From contig CAIPFW010000076.1 of NCBI GenBank assembly GCA_903864455.1, forward strand, positions 1 to 5,846: 5,846 nucleotides of DNA. The letters run 5' to 3'. Numbering within the stretch: the first letter of the stretch is position 1; each line of letters opens with the position of its first letter. The position numbers and the translations under genes are program-made. Source of the DNA: an uncultured Anaplasmataceae bacterium (GTDB taxonomy: Bacteria > Pseudomonadota > Alphaproteobacteria > Rickettsiales > CAIPFW01). The notes beneath the pieces are model-generated. The model was given only the letters and a program-made list of their open reading frames with translations, was not told where the DNA came from and ran no database searches. This document shows, one piece after another, positions 1 to 5,454 of this stretch.

Positions 1-169
1 AATTTTGAATTTTTTGTTTTAAATTAATTTCATTTGGCGATGAATTGATGCGAATAATCATCACCAACTCACCATTTTTTGTAATTATAGACTCATTATT
101 GTAATGATATGCATAAGGAATAAACTCATTGTATTTTTTGCTTTCAATAATTTGTTTATAACGCAACAT
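1..169 (-). CDS. virB4: VirB4-like type IV secretion ATPase, 5' end only (runs off the window)
   Basis: Reading the minus strand from the ATG at 169-167 gives 56 residues with no stop before the window edge. The stretch NEFIPYAYHY (15-24) followed by IITKNGELVMIIRI (28-41) is the typical opening of VirB4/TrbE/TraC family proteins, where a short lead-in precedes a phrase of the type 'pyxxhxdxxtlltkdGellqxirl'. VirB4 ATPases energise assembly and substrate transfer of type IV secretion systems at the inner membrane; the Walker motifs would lie beyond the window, so the ATPase itself is not seen. An in-frame TTG at 196-194, just after a TAG stop, could add nine residues; the ATG is preferred because a weak purine stretch (AAGAAAAA) precedes it. 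It follows the virB2-like gene on the same strand after a gap of 78 bases. Family assignment is by motif memory; VirB4 versus a TraC-type relative cannot be settled from this piece. Confidence 0.75.
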   Translation of the reverse strand, partial: MLRYKQIIESKKYNEFIPYAYHYNNESIITKNGELVMIIRINSSPNEINLKQKIQN

Positions 170-199
170 ATCATTTTTCTTAATAAAATAATGCAACTA

Positions 200-239
200 G
201 ATTTTATTCGTCATTCAATATAAGATGAACGAAAAAATC
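200..239 (-). other. Hairpin between virB2-like and virB4-like genes
   Basis: Positions 200-214 and 225-239 form an inverted repeat: GATTTT, a bulged A, TTCGT, then CAT on one arm, pairing with ATG, a bulged A, ACGAA and AAAATC on the other. That is 14 base pairs with two single-base bulges and a 10-base loop (215-224). It starts nine bases after the virB2 stop codon. No clean run of T follows it on the minus strand, so it is not a standard intrinsic terminator. I infer an RNA stem that could stabilise the pilin message or reduce read-through into virB4, since pilin is needed in far greater amounts than the ATPase. In such AT-rich DNA a stem like this could also arise by chance. Confidence 0.4.
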
Positions 240-247
240 ATTCATTA

Positions 248-583
248 CTAACATTCAGATGTCTTACCTCTACCCTCTTCTTGAGTTAGCCATCCGATTA
301 TCGTTCCAGCCCCAAATATCATGGCAATACCAAAACCTGTTGCTAAAGCTAACCCCCAAGACAACTTACCCATAAATAAACCGATTGCTAGTGCTATCAA
401 ACCAATTGTGGCGATTGATTTTCCAATAACACCCGTCATCGCATTAATAATGGCGCACATAGCTGTTGCTATAGCACCACCCTCAATGTCGGTTTTTGTA
501 ATAGCGGTAGCAGCATCGGAATTATTTACCATACCAAAAATGAGGTATAGAAATGTAAAAAATATATACAAATAATTTTTCAT
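248..583 (-). CDS. virB2: VirB2/TrbC-like type IV secretion pilin
   Basis: The product has 111 residues. Residues 1-24 look like a Sec signal peptide: K2, a hydrophobic core (YLYIFFTFLYLIFGMV) and a plausible signal peptidase I site after SDA (22-24). The mature part has two hydrophobic segments, about 39-71 and 76-99, joined by a short GKLSW loop; this two-helix hairpin is the hallmark of VirB2/TrbC major pilins. The phrases GVIGKSIATIGLIALAIGLF and GKLSWGLALATGFGIAMIFGA resemble rickettsial VirB2. Family role: the subunit that is inserted in the inner membrane and assembled into the conjugative pilus or secretion conduit. The short tail (QEEGRGKTSEC) is hydrophilic and ends in a cysteine. 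The ATG at 583-581 is the only start that includes the whole signal peptide; no clear Shine-Dalgarno sequence precedes it. The virB4-like gene follows; virB3, which often lies between the two, is absent. Confidence 0.85.
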   Translation of the reverse strand: MKNYLYIFFTFLYLIFGMVNNSDAATAITKTDIEGGAIATAMCAIINAMTGVIGKSIATIGLIALAIGLFMGKLSWGLALATGFGIAMIFGAGTIIGWLTQEEGRGKTSEC

Positions 584-665
584 TTTTCAAAAAAATAAAT
601 ATTTAAATTGATTATAAGGCAAAAATTATTAATTTTACATTAATATAATTTTACCTCAATGACAT

Positions 666-695
666 ATTATATATAAAGAAAAAATTATAATTCAA
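666..695 (-). promoter_or_regulatory. Possible sigma-70 promoter for virB2-like gene
   Basis: On the minus strand TTGAAT (695-690, four of six matches to TTGACA) is followed after 18 bases by a perfect TATAAT (671-666). Transcription would start near 659 and give a leader of about 75 bases to the virB2 start at 583. The whole spacer 584-800 is so AT-rich that hexamers of this kind appear by chance (other TATAAT copies lie at 644-649 and 686-691 on the plus strand without a good -35), so this is only a candidate. No equally good promoter was found for the divergent gene starting at 801, and nothing else in 584-800 could be recognised. Confidence 0.3.
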
Positions 696-800
696 GGAAT
701 ATTATTACAGAGCTTATATTTTAAATATTTGATAAATTTTTTTTGTTACCAATGATTGTAAATTATCGATTTAATATTAATAAAAACCAAATAAATTTTT

Positions 801-1259
801 ATGACAAATAAACAAATCTTTGCAAATCAAACAAGAACATGGATTGGCACAAAATTTCACCATCAAGGCAGATTGAAAAAAAATCAAAATTTCGAAGGAG
901 GTTGTGATTGCTTAGGTTTGTTGATTGGAGTAATTAAGGAGTTATCTTTGGATAAAAAAATCTCTCAAAATATCGATGAGATAGATGAAAAAAACTATCA
1001 ACGAGTCATCAAGACACCAATTTTAGAAGAAAATATGAAAAAATATTTTAAAAAAAAGAGTATAAATTCGATGGAGGTTGGTGATATAGCTTTATTTCAA
1101 TGTAAAAATTCCAAAAATCCACACCATATTGGCATTATTAATCAAATGAATGATAAATTCACTCTTATTCACGCATTTTTAAGCGTCAACGAAGTTGTTG
1201 AACATATATTAGATGAATATTGGAAAGAGAGCATTCATTCTCTTTATGAAATTCCATAG
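801..1259 (+). CDS. NlpC/P60 family peptidase of the gene transfer agent / phage tail type
   Basis: The product has 152 residues and matches the layout of the 'phage cell wall peptidase' branch of NlpC/P60, known from the end of alphaproteobacterial GTA clusters. The opening ARTWIGTPYRHQ-type block is present as TRTWIGTKFHHQ (11-22). GGCDCLGL (33-40) carries the probable catalytic cysteine C37, HHIGI (108-112) the catalytic histidine H109, and LIHAF (122-126) the third polar residue H124. The GDIALF block (94-99) is also typical. The family cleaves peptide bonds in peptidoglycan, and in GTAs the enzyme is thought to sit in the tail tip. Both catalytic residues are intact, so it is probably functional. 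No other GTA or tail gene lies beside it; ribD starts 54 bases downstream on the same strand. No signal peptide or membrane segment is seen, as expected for a particle-borne protein. The start lacks a visible Shine-Dalgarno sequence. The physiological role here is open: GTA relic, or reuse in cell wall turnover. Confidence 0.85.
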   Translation: MTNKQIFANQTRTWIGTKFHHQGRLKKNQNFEGGCDCLGLLIGVIKELSLDKKISQNIDEIDEKNYQRVIKTPILEENMKKYFKKKSINSMEVGDIALFQCKNSKNPHHIGIINQMNDKFTLIHAFLSVNEVVEHILDEYWKESIHSLYEIP

Positions 1260-1313
1260 TTTCTTGCATTTTTCTTCAATTAATTTAATAATAAAAATAA
1301 AAATTAATTAAAA

Positions 1314-2435
1314 ATGACTGCGAGCGAAGAAAATAATGCAATAATTCAAAAAGCTTTGAATTTAGCGAAAAAAAATCTAGGGAAGACATATCCTAACCCT
1401 TCAGTTGCATGTATTTTAACAAACAAAAAGAATAAAATTCTCTCATCAGGTGTAACAGGAATTGGTGGTCGCCCTCATGCTGAAATCATCGCAATAAAAA
1501 AAATAAAGAATATCAATGAAGTAGAGAATCTCTATGTAACCCTCGAGCCGTGCTTTCATCATGGCATGACTGAGCCATGTATAAATGAGATATTAAAACT
1601 TCCAAATTTAAAAAATGTTTTTATTTGCACGAAAGATCCATATCATAAAGTGAATGAAAAATCCATCAATTTGTTAAAAGAAAAAAACATCAATGTGTTT
1701 TTGAATGATAAAAAAAATGATGCAATAATTTTAAATCAAGGTTTTTTTTCAACTCAATTGATAAATCGACCAACGATCTCAGTAAAAATAGCGACAAGTT
1801 TGGATGGCAAAATAGCTTGCAAAAATGGACAAAGCAAATGGATTACAAATGAAAAATCAAGGCAATTTGTTCAAAAAATTCGCTCTCAATATGACTGTAT
1901 TTTGACGACTCATAAAACGATTTTATGCGACAATCCGACATTGAATGTTCGCTATCCAAAACTTTCAAAACACCAACCAATACGAATTATTATTGATAGG
2001 AATTTTACTTTGTTGAAAAATTTTGAAAATTTAAATATTTTCAAAACTGCTCATTCTCAAAAAACAATTTTATTTACTGAAAAAAACATTCTAAATATAA
2101 CTTTAGAAAATATCCAATTGATTCAACTTGCTGAATGTAATTTGAAAGAAATTTTTGCAAAATTATGTGATTTAGGAATCACAAGAGTTTTAGTGGAAAG
2201 CGGTGGTCAGCTTATTACATCATTATTTAGAGAGAGGTCTATTGATAAACTTTACTGGTTTCAAAGCAACAAAATCATCGGAAATGATGGAATTCCTGCG
2301 ATTCGTGATTTATGCGCAGATAATATAAATGACAGCGAGATTTTTCGACTTATGGATTTAAAAAGATTTGATGATGATATATTAAAAATATTGATTAATG
2401 AAGAGAATTTGAGTAAAATCACTTATTATTTTTAA
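1314..2435 (+). CDS. ribD: Bifunctional riboflavin biosynthesis protein RibD (deaminase/reductase)
   Basis: RibD performs two consecutive steps of riboflavin synthesis in the cytoplasm: zinc-dependent deamination of the pyrimidine made from GTP, then NADPH-dependent reduction of the ribosyl side chain. The 373 residues are a normal family length. The N-terminal deaminase domain (about 7-145) has TYPNPSVACIL (25-35), HAE (55-57; zinc ligand H55 and catalytic E57) and EPCFHHGMTEPC (78-89; zinc ligands C80 and C89). The C-terminal reductase domain (about 152-373) has RPTISVKIATSLDGKIA (152-168), SKWITN (174-179), ILCDNPTLNVR (203-213) and LVESGGQL (293-300). All key deaminase residues are present. 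Small deviations are N207 where many relatives have the second D of DDP, and a missing glycine in the segment after DPYHKV (108-113), where the family usually has a V-x-G-x-G pattern. hslV begins 8 bases after its stop, which implies one transcript. Confidence 0.95.
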   Translation: MTASEENNAIIQKALNLAKKNLGKTYPNPSVACILTNKKNKILSSGVTGIGGRPHAEIIAIKKIKNINEVENLYVTLEPCFHHGMTEPCINEILKLPNLKNVFICTKDPYHKVNEKSINLLKEKNINVFLNDKKNDAIILNQGFFSTQLINRPTISVKIATSLDGKIACKNGQSKWITNEKSRQFVQKIRSQYDCILTTHKTILCDNPTLNVRYPKLSKHQPIRIIIDRNFTLLKNFENLNIFKTAHSQKTILFTEKNILNITLENIQLIQLAECNLKEIFAKLCDLGITRVLVESGGQLITSLFRERSIDKLYWFQSNKIIGNDGIPAIRDLCADNINDSEIFRLMDLKRFDDDILKILINEENLSKITYYF

Positions 2436-2443
2436 TATTATCA

Positions 2444-2995
2444 ATGGATTTCGAAAAAAGACCAGACCAAATGTATTCAACGACTATTTTGTGCGTTAAA
2501 AGAGATGGAAAAATGGTTATGTGTGGTGATGGGCAAGTAACTTTAGGCCATACAATTGTAAAAGGAACTGCAAGAAAAGTGAGAAAAATAGATAAACATA
2601 ATGTTCTCGTTGGTTTTGCTGGATCTGCTGCAGATGGATTCGCACTTTCAGAAAGATTAGAAGCGAAGTTGGAAAAACATCCAGAGCAATTAATGCGAGC
2701 TTGCGTTGAATTGGCGAAAGATTGGCGAAATGACAAAGTTTTGAGAAGATTGGAAGCTATGCTGATTGTTGCAAATAAAGATGTGATTTTTTCAGTAAGT
2801 GGAAACGGTGACGTGATGGAGCCAGAAAATGGAATCACAGCAATAGGTTCCGGTGGGAATTATGCTTTATCAGCGGCTCTTGCTTTGATGGAAAATACTC
2901 ATTTAAATGCAGAAGAAATAGCAAGAAGGGCGATGAAAATAGCGGGGGATATATGCATTTATACAAATCATAATTTTGTTTTAGAGATTCTTTAA
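2444..2995 (+). CDS. hslV: ATP-dependent protease subunit HslV (ClpQ)
   Basis: HslV is the proteolytic core of the HslUV (ClpYQ) protease, a proteasome-like double hexamer in the cytoplasm that is opened and fed by the ATPase HslU. Aligned with the E. coli enzyme, the N-terminal nucleophile is T13 (STTIL at 12-16), the active-site D29 lies in GDG (28-30) and lysine K45 in GTARKVRK (41-48). FAGSAADGFAL, ELAKDWR, LRRLEAM, NGDV, IGSGGNYA and AGDICIYTNH are all family blocks. A 12-residue propeptide (MDFEKRPDQMYS) must be removed to free T13; alphaproteobacterial relatives usually carry a few residues here ending in HG, whereas this one ends in YS. A second in-frame ATG at codon 10 would leave only three residues. 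The 183-residue length is normal. It follows ribD by 8 bases without a clear Shine-Dalgarno sequence, suggesting coupling. hslU, the usual next gene, is not present: the next gene is convergent. Confidence 0.96.
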   Translation: MDFEKRPDQMYSTTILCVKRDGKMVMCGDGQVTLGHTIVKGTARKVRKIDKHNVLVGFAGSAADGFALSERLEAKLEKHPEQLMRACVELAKDWRNDKVLRRLEAMLIVANKDVIFSVSGNGDVMEPENGITAIGSGGNYALSAALALMENTHLNAEEIARRAMKIAGDICIYTNHNFVLEIL

Positions 2996-3008
2996 TCTGA
3001 ATATATAC

Positions 3009-3758
3009 TCAAAAAACCTGAATACAGCAAAAATATACCTCATAATTTAAAAGGATGGGAGATTTTTCATTCCGAAGAATATGTTTTAAATTTTGTGAAT
3101 TATTTTTTATGAAATTCGCACCAATATTTTTTATATATTTAGCATATTCAGAAAAACCTTCAAACTCCAAGTTATATGTTTTTTTTTGCGAGAAAAATCT
3201 TTTAATATCTTGAGATTTCATGAAATTCTCTAATTGATTCGAAGATAAATAATTCAAAGTTTCGATTTCATATTTTTGAAAAAGTTTGTTAATTTCTTGA
3301 AAATTATTATCAACGAGAGTTGTGAAAATAATATATTTTGTTATTTTTTTGACAAAAATATCTTTCAACAACCTCTCTAAATTTTCCAACCATTGAAAAG
3401 CAAAGTTTGAAATTATCAAATCATATGAATCCTTCAAGTGAATTTTTTCAATATCGCCATGAATCAGCGAAAAATTATTTTGTTTGAATTGCGATGAAGA
3501 AATTTTCAACATCTCTTTAGAAATATCATTTAAATGATAAAACGCATTTGAATATTTTTGAAGCAAATGCTCTGTTGCGAAGCCAGTTCCAGCGCCAATA
3601 TCTAAGATTTTTTCAATCTTTAAGTCATTCAACGATTCAACAAAGCCCTCAAATATCTCTACTAATAATTTCACTGAATCCTTTTGAATTGAAGCAGAAT
3701 CATCGTAAGAGCCATTTTTTGCAACTTTATCGAAATTTCTCTCGATTTCTTTTTGCAT
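3009..3758 (-). CDS. bioC: Malonyl-ACP O-methyltransferase BioC
   Basis: BioC methylates the free carboxyl of malonyl-ACP with S-adenosylmethionine, which disguises it as a fatty acid primer and starts pimelate synthesis for biotin. The 249 residues match BioC length. The opening NFDKVAKNGSYDDSASIQ (8-25) is the BioC lead-in. SAM-binding motif I is LDIGAGTGF (52-60), the acidic residue after the second strand is D78, and GDIE (101-104) and DLIISNFAFQWLENL (113-127) match the blocks GDIE and DLxxSNLAxQWxxNL of E. coli BioC. IIFTTLVDNNFQEI (143-156) parallels FTTLxxGSLxEL, and YIKNIGANFI (208-217) parallels LKGIGA. These specific blocks make BioC a better call than a generic methyltransferase. 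Its ATG directly follows the TAA of fumC (TAAATG), so translation is almost certainly coupled. No other bio gene is in view. The 3' end faces that of hslV across 13 bases. Confidence 0.87.
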   Translation of the reverse strand: MQKEIERNFDKVAKNGSYDDSASIQKDSVKLLVEIFEGFVESLNDLKIEKILDIGAGTGFATEHLLQKYSNAFYHLNDISKEMLKISSSQFKQNNFSLIHGDIEKIHLKDSYDLIISNFAFQWLENLERLLKDIFVKKITKYIIFTTLVDNNFQEINKLFQKYEIETLNYLSSNQLENFMKSQDIKRFFSQKKTYNLEFEGFSEYAKYIKNIGANFIKNNSQNLKHILRNEKSPILLNYEVYFCCIQVF

Positions 3759-5207
3759 TTAATTTTCTATGCCAATCATTTTTTCTGGCTTTACGATTTC
3801 ATCAAACTTCTCACCTGTCATCAAGTGCAACTCAATCGCTGCTTCTCGTAAAGTGAGATTTTTTTTATGGGCTAGTTTCGCTATTTTTGCCGCATTATCA
3901 TATCCGATATAAGGATTCAAAGCTGTAACTAACATCAATGATTTATATAAAGATTCACGAATGTTGCCTTCATTCGCTTCCAAATTTTCCAAACAATTTT
4001 TTACGAAAGATTCGCAGACATCAGACAGCAACCCTATTGATTGTAAAATATTTGTTACAATCACAGGTTTAAAAACATTCAACTCCATATGGCCATTCGA
4101 ACCAGCGACAGTTACTGTGACATGATTTCCCATAACCTGAGCACAAACCATAGTCACAGCTTCACATTGAGTTGGATTGACTTTACCGGGCATAATTGAT
4201 GAGCCCGCTTCATTTTCCGGTAATAATAATTCTCCCAATCCACATCTTGGCCCAGAACCTAATAATCTTATATCATTTGCAATTTTCATTAAAGAAACAG
4301 CTAATGTATTTAAAGATCCGCTGAATTCAACTGCTCCGTCATTACTTGCTAAAGCTTCAAACTTATTTTTTGCAGTGATAGATTCTGATTTTGTATATTC
4401 TGACATTTTTTTTGCAAAAAGCTCATCAAAACCTTTTGCACAATTAATGCCTGTTCCAACTGCTGTTCCACCTTGTGCTAAATATTTTAAATTTTGCAAA
4501 GTTGATTTGATTCTTTTGATTCCATATTCGATTTGAGCTGCATAACCAGAAAATTCTTGACCGAGTGATACAGGCGTCGCATCTTGCAAATGAGTTCGAC
4601 CAATTTTTATGATGTTTTGAAATTCTTTTGATTTTTTATCTAAAATATCGTGTAATTTTTTTAATGCAGGAATTAACCTTTTTTCCGCAGAAATTTTCAT
4701 CGCAATATTCATAGCGGTTGGAAATGTATCGTTTGATGATTGCCCCATATTTACATCATCATTTGGATGAATTGGATTTTTTGAACCAATTTCACCGCCA
4801 CTATTTTTTATCGCTAAATTTGAAATCACTTCATTTGCATTCATATTTGTCTGAGTGCCGGAGCCAGTTTGCCAAATTACCAAAGGAAATTGATCTTCGT
4901 AATTTCCTGATAAAATCTCGTCGCAAGCTGAAATTATCAATTTCGCTTTTTCGCTCGACAAAACGCCCAGCTCATTGTTTGTCTGAGCCGCGATACGCTT
5001 CACAACAATCAAAGCCTCTATTAATTCTCCACGCATTTTTTCTCTGAAAAGCCCCTTATCATAAGATGGTGAATCGTGCAAAAATAATTTTTCTTTCGTT
5101 TTGCCAATTAAAAAATTTTGTAAAGATCTTTGAGTATTAATATCCCATAATTTATCTTTTTCTATTTTTACCTGACCAAAGCTGTCCTCTATAACCCTAT
5201 AATTCAT
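3759..5207 (-). CDS. fumC: Class II fumarate hydratase FumC
   Basis: FumC interconverts fumarate and L-malate in the TCA cycle as a cytoplasmic homotetramer. I start it at the ATG at 5207-5205 (482 residues, MNYRVIEDSFGQV), which lines up with the E. coli and rickettsial N-termini; an upstream in-frame TTG at 5225-5223 would add six residues that relatives lack. Numbered from the ATG, the enzyme shows WQTGSGTQTNMN (112-123), HPNDDVNMGQSSND (147-160), GRTHLQDATP (203-212) with the catalytic H206, and the signature GSSIMPGKVN (335-344) with the catalytic serine. The C-terminal part is very close to rickettsial FumC. Two oddities: about 19 extra residues near 38-56 (KTKEKLFLHDSPSYDKGLF), where E. 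coli and Rickettsia have a short link before the first long helix, and TAKNKFE where the family has TAPNKFE. All catalytic residues are intact. bioC follows with no gap. Confidence 0.97.
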   Translation of the reverse strand: MNYRVIEDSFGQVKIEKDKLWDINTQRSLQNFLIGKTKEKLFLHDSPSYDKGLFREKMRGELIEALIVVKRIAAQTNNELGVLSSEKAKLIISACDEILSGNYEDQFPLVIWQTGSGTQTNMNANEVISNLAIKNSGGEIGSKNPIHPNDDVNMGQSSNDTFPTAMNIAMKISAEKRLIPALKKLHDILDKKSKEFQNIIKIGRTHLQDATPVSLGQEFSGYAAQIEYGIKRIKSTLQNLKYLAQGGTAVGTGINCAKGFDELFAKKMSEYTKSESITAKNKFEALASNDGAVEFSGSLNTLAVSLMKIANDIRLLGSGPRCGLGELLLPENEAGSSIMPGKVNPTQCEAVTMVCAQVMGNHVTVTVAGSNGHMELNVFKPVIVTNILQSIGLLSDVCESFVKNCLENLEANEGNIRESLYKSLMLVTALNPYIGYDNAAKIAKLAHKKNLTLREAAIELHLMTGEKFDEIVKPEKMIGIEN

Positions 5208-5251
5208 TTTATTTATATTAAACAAGATTATTTATTGTATTATTTTTTCAT

Positions 5252-5293
5252 AAAAATAAAAGATGCTTCTTTAAAGTCGGAACTTTTGCATCT
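5252..5293 (-). terminator. Terminator- or attenuator-like hairpin upstream of fumC
   Basis: On the minus strand AGATGC (5293-5288) pairs with GCATCT (5266-5261). Inside, AAAGT (5286-5282) pairs with ACTTT (5277-5273) around a TCCG loop, leaving a 6-base bulge (AAAGAA) on one side. The outer stem is followed at once by TTTATTTTT (5260-5252). This is the form of an intrinsic terminator for minus-strand transcripts, although the stem is interrupted. It lies 45 bases before the fumC ATG, so it could be an attenuator of the fumC-bioC transcript, or simply the terminator of the now decayed transposase region upstream. An alternative short hairpin, AAAGA/TCTTT, uses the same T tract. Confidence 0.4.
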
Positions 5294-5335
5294 CATTCAA
5301 TCGAGCTCTTCTTTTAATGAGAGAAATGAGGAGCT
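5291..5335 (-). promoter_or_regulatory. Overlapping inverted repeats preceding the fumC hairpin
   Basis: Minus-strand AGCTCCTC (5335-5328) can pair with GAAGAGCT (5311-5304): eight pairs including one G-U. Separately TCTCATT (5322-5316) pairs perfectly with AATGAGA (5297-5291). The second stem uses bases 5293-5291, which are also the first three bases of the terminator-like stem, so the two are mutually exclusive; and its 5' arm lies in the loop of the first stem. Such competing pairings are what attenuators look like, but I cannot name a known riboswitch class here, and the same bases also read as protein in more than one frame, so the repeats may be accidental. Confidence 0.3.
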
Positions 5336-5365
5336 TATTTTGTACATAGCGAATGTTGTTAGCGG

Positions 5366-5393
5366 AATATAAATTAACACTCCGTATCATCAA
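5366..5393 (-). promoter_or_regulatory. Possible promoter of the fumC-bioC transcript
   Basis: Minus-strand TTGATG (5393-5388) and TATATT (5371-5366) are spaced by 16 bases, matching the sigma-70 boxes at four and five of six positions. A start near 5359 would give a leader of about 150 bases that contains all the inverted repeats at 5252-5335. No better candidate was seen between the hairpin and the fumC ATG. Chance matches are common in DNA this AT-rich. Confidence 0.25.
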
Positions 5394-5454
5394 GATTGTA
5401 AGAATTTTTTGGTATAATTTTATGATTGTAATTAATGACTCAAAGATAAGAAAT

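Larger units (their letters stand above)
5208..5454. other. Intergenic region between fumC and the transposase relic, no intact gene
   Basis: Apart from the hairpins and the promoter candidate listed separately, this stretch has no gene with a credible start. Two open frames without a good start codon cross it. On the plus strand, from a possible TTG at 5235 to a TAA at 5370-5372, the 44 residues include DASLKSELLHLIQ and EELILYIANVV, with a protein-like composition. On the minus strand a 77-codon stretch between stops (5504-5271) ends in RRARLNEMQKFRL. I recognise neither. One may be the remnant of a displaced gene. Confidence 0.4.

Noticed and set aside
321..575. Open frame on the plus strand opposite the virB2-like gene
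   Set aside because: It is the mirror of a well-supported signal peptide and two-helix pilin and has no recognisable motif.
631..654. Direct repeat AATTTTAC at 631-638 and 647-654, considered as a regulator binding site
   Set aside because: Two copies of an AT-rich 8-mer 16 bases apart are not significant in this spacer without conservation data.
1278..1309. Perfect 9-base inverted repeat (AATTAATTT/AAATTAATT) before ribD, considered as a terminator or operator
   Set aside because: It consists only of A and T, has a 14-base loop and no T tract, so it would be weak as an RNA stem and is expected by chance in this spacer.
2419..2838. Open frame on the minus strand inside hslV
   Set aside because: hslV on the other strand is conserved from end to end; this frame is an antisense shadow.
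3548..3856. Open frame on the plus strand spanning the bioC-fumC junction
   Set aside because: It lies antisense to two recognised enzymes and shows no family motif.
4177..5047. Two plus-strand open frames within fumC (4177-4536 and 4718-5047)
   Set aside because: Both are antisense to conserved fumarase sequence.
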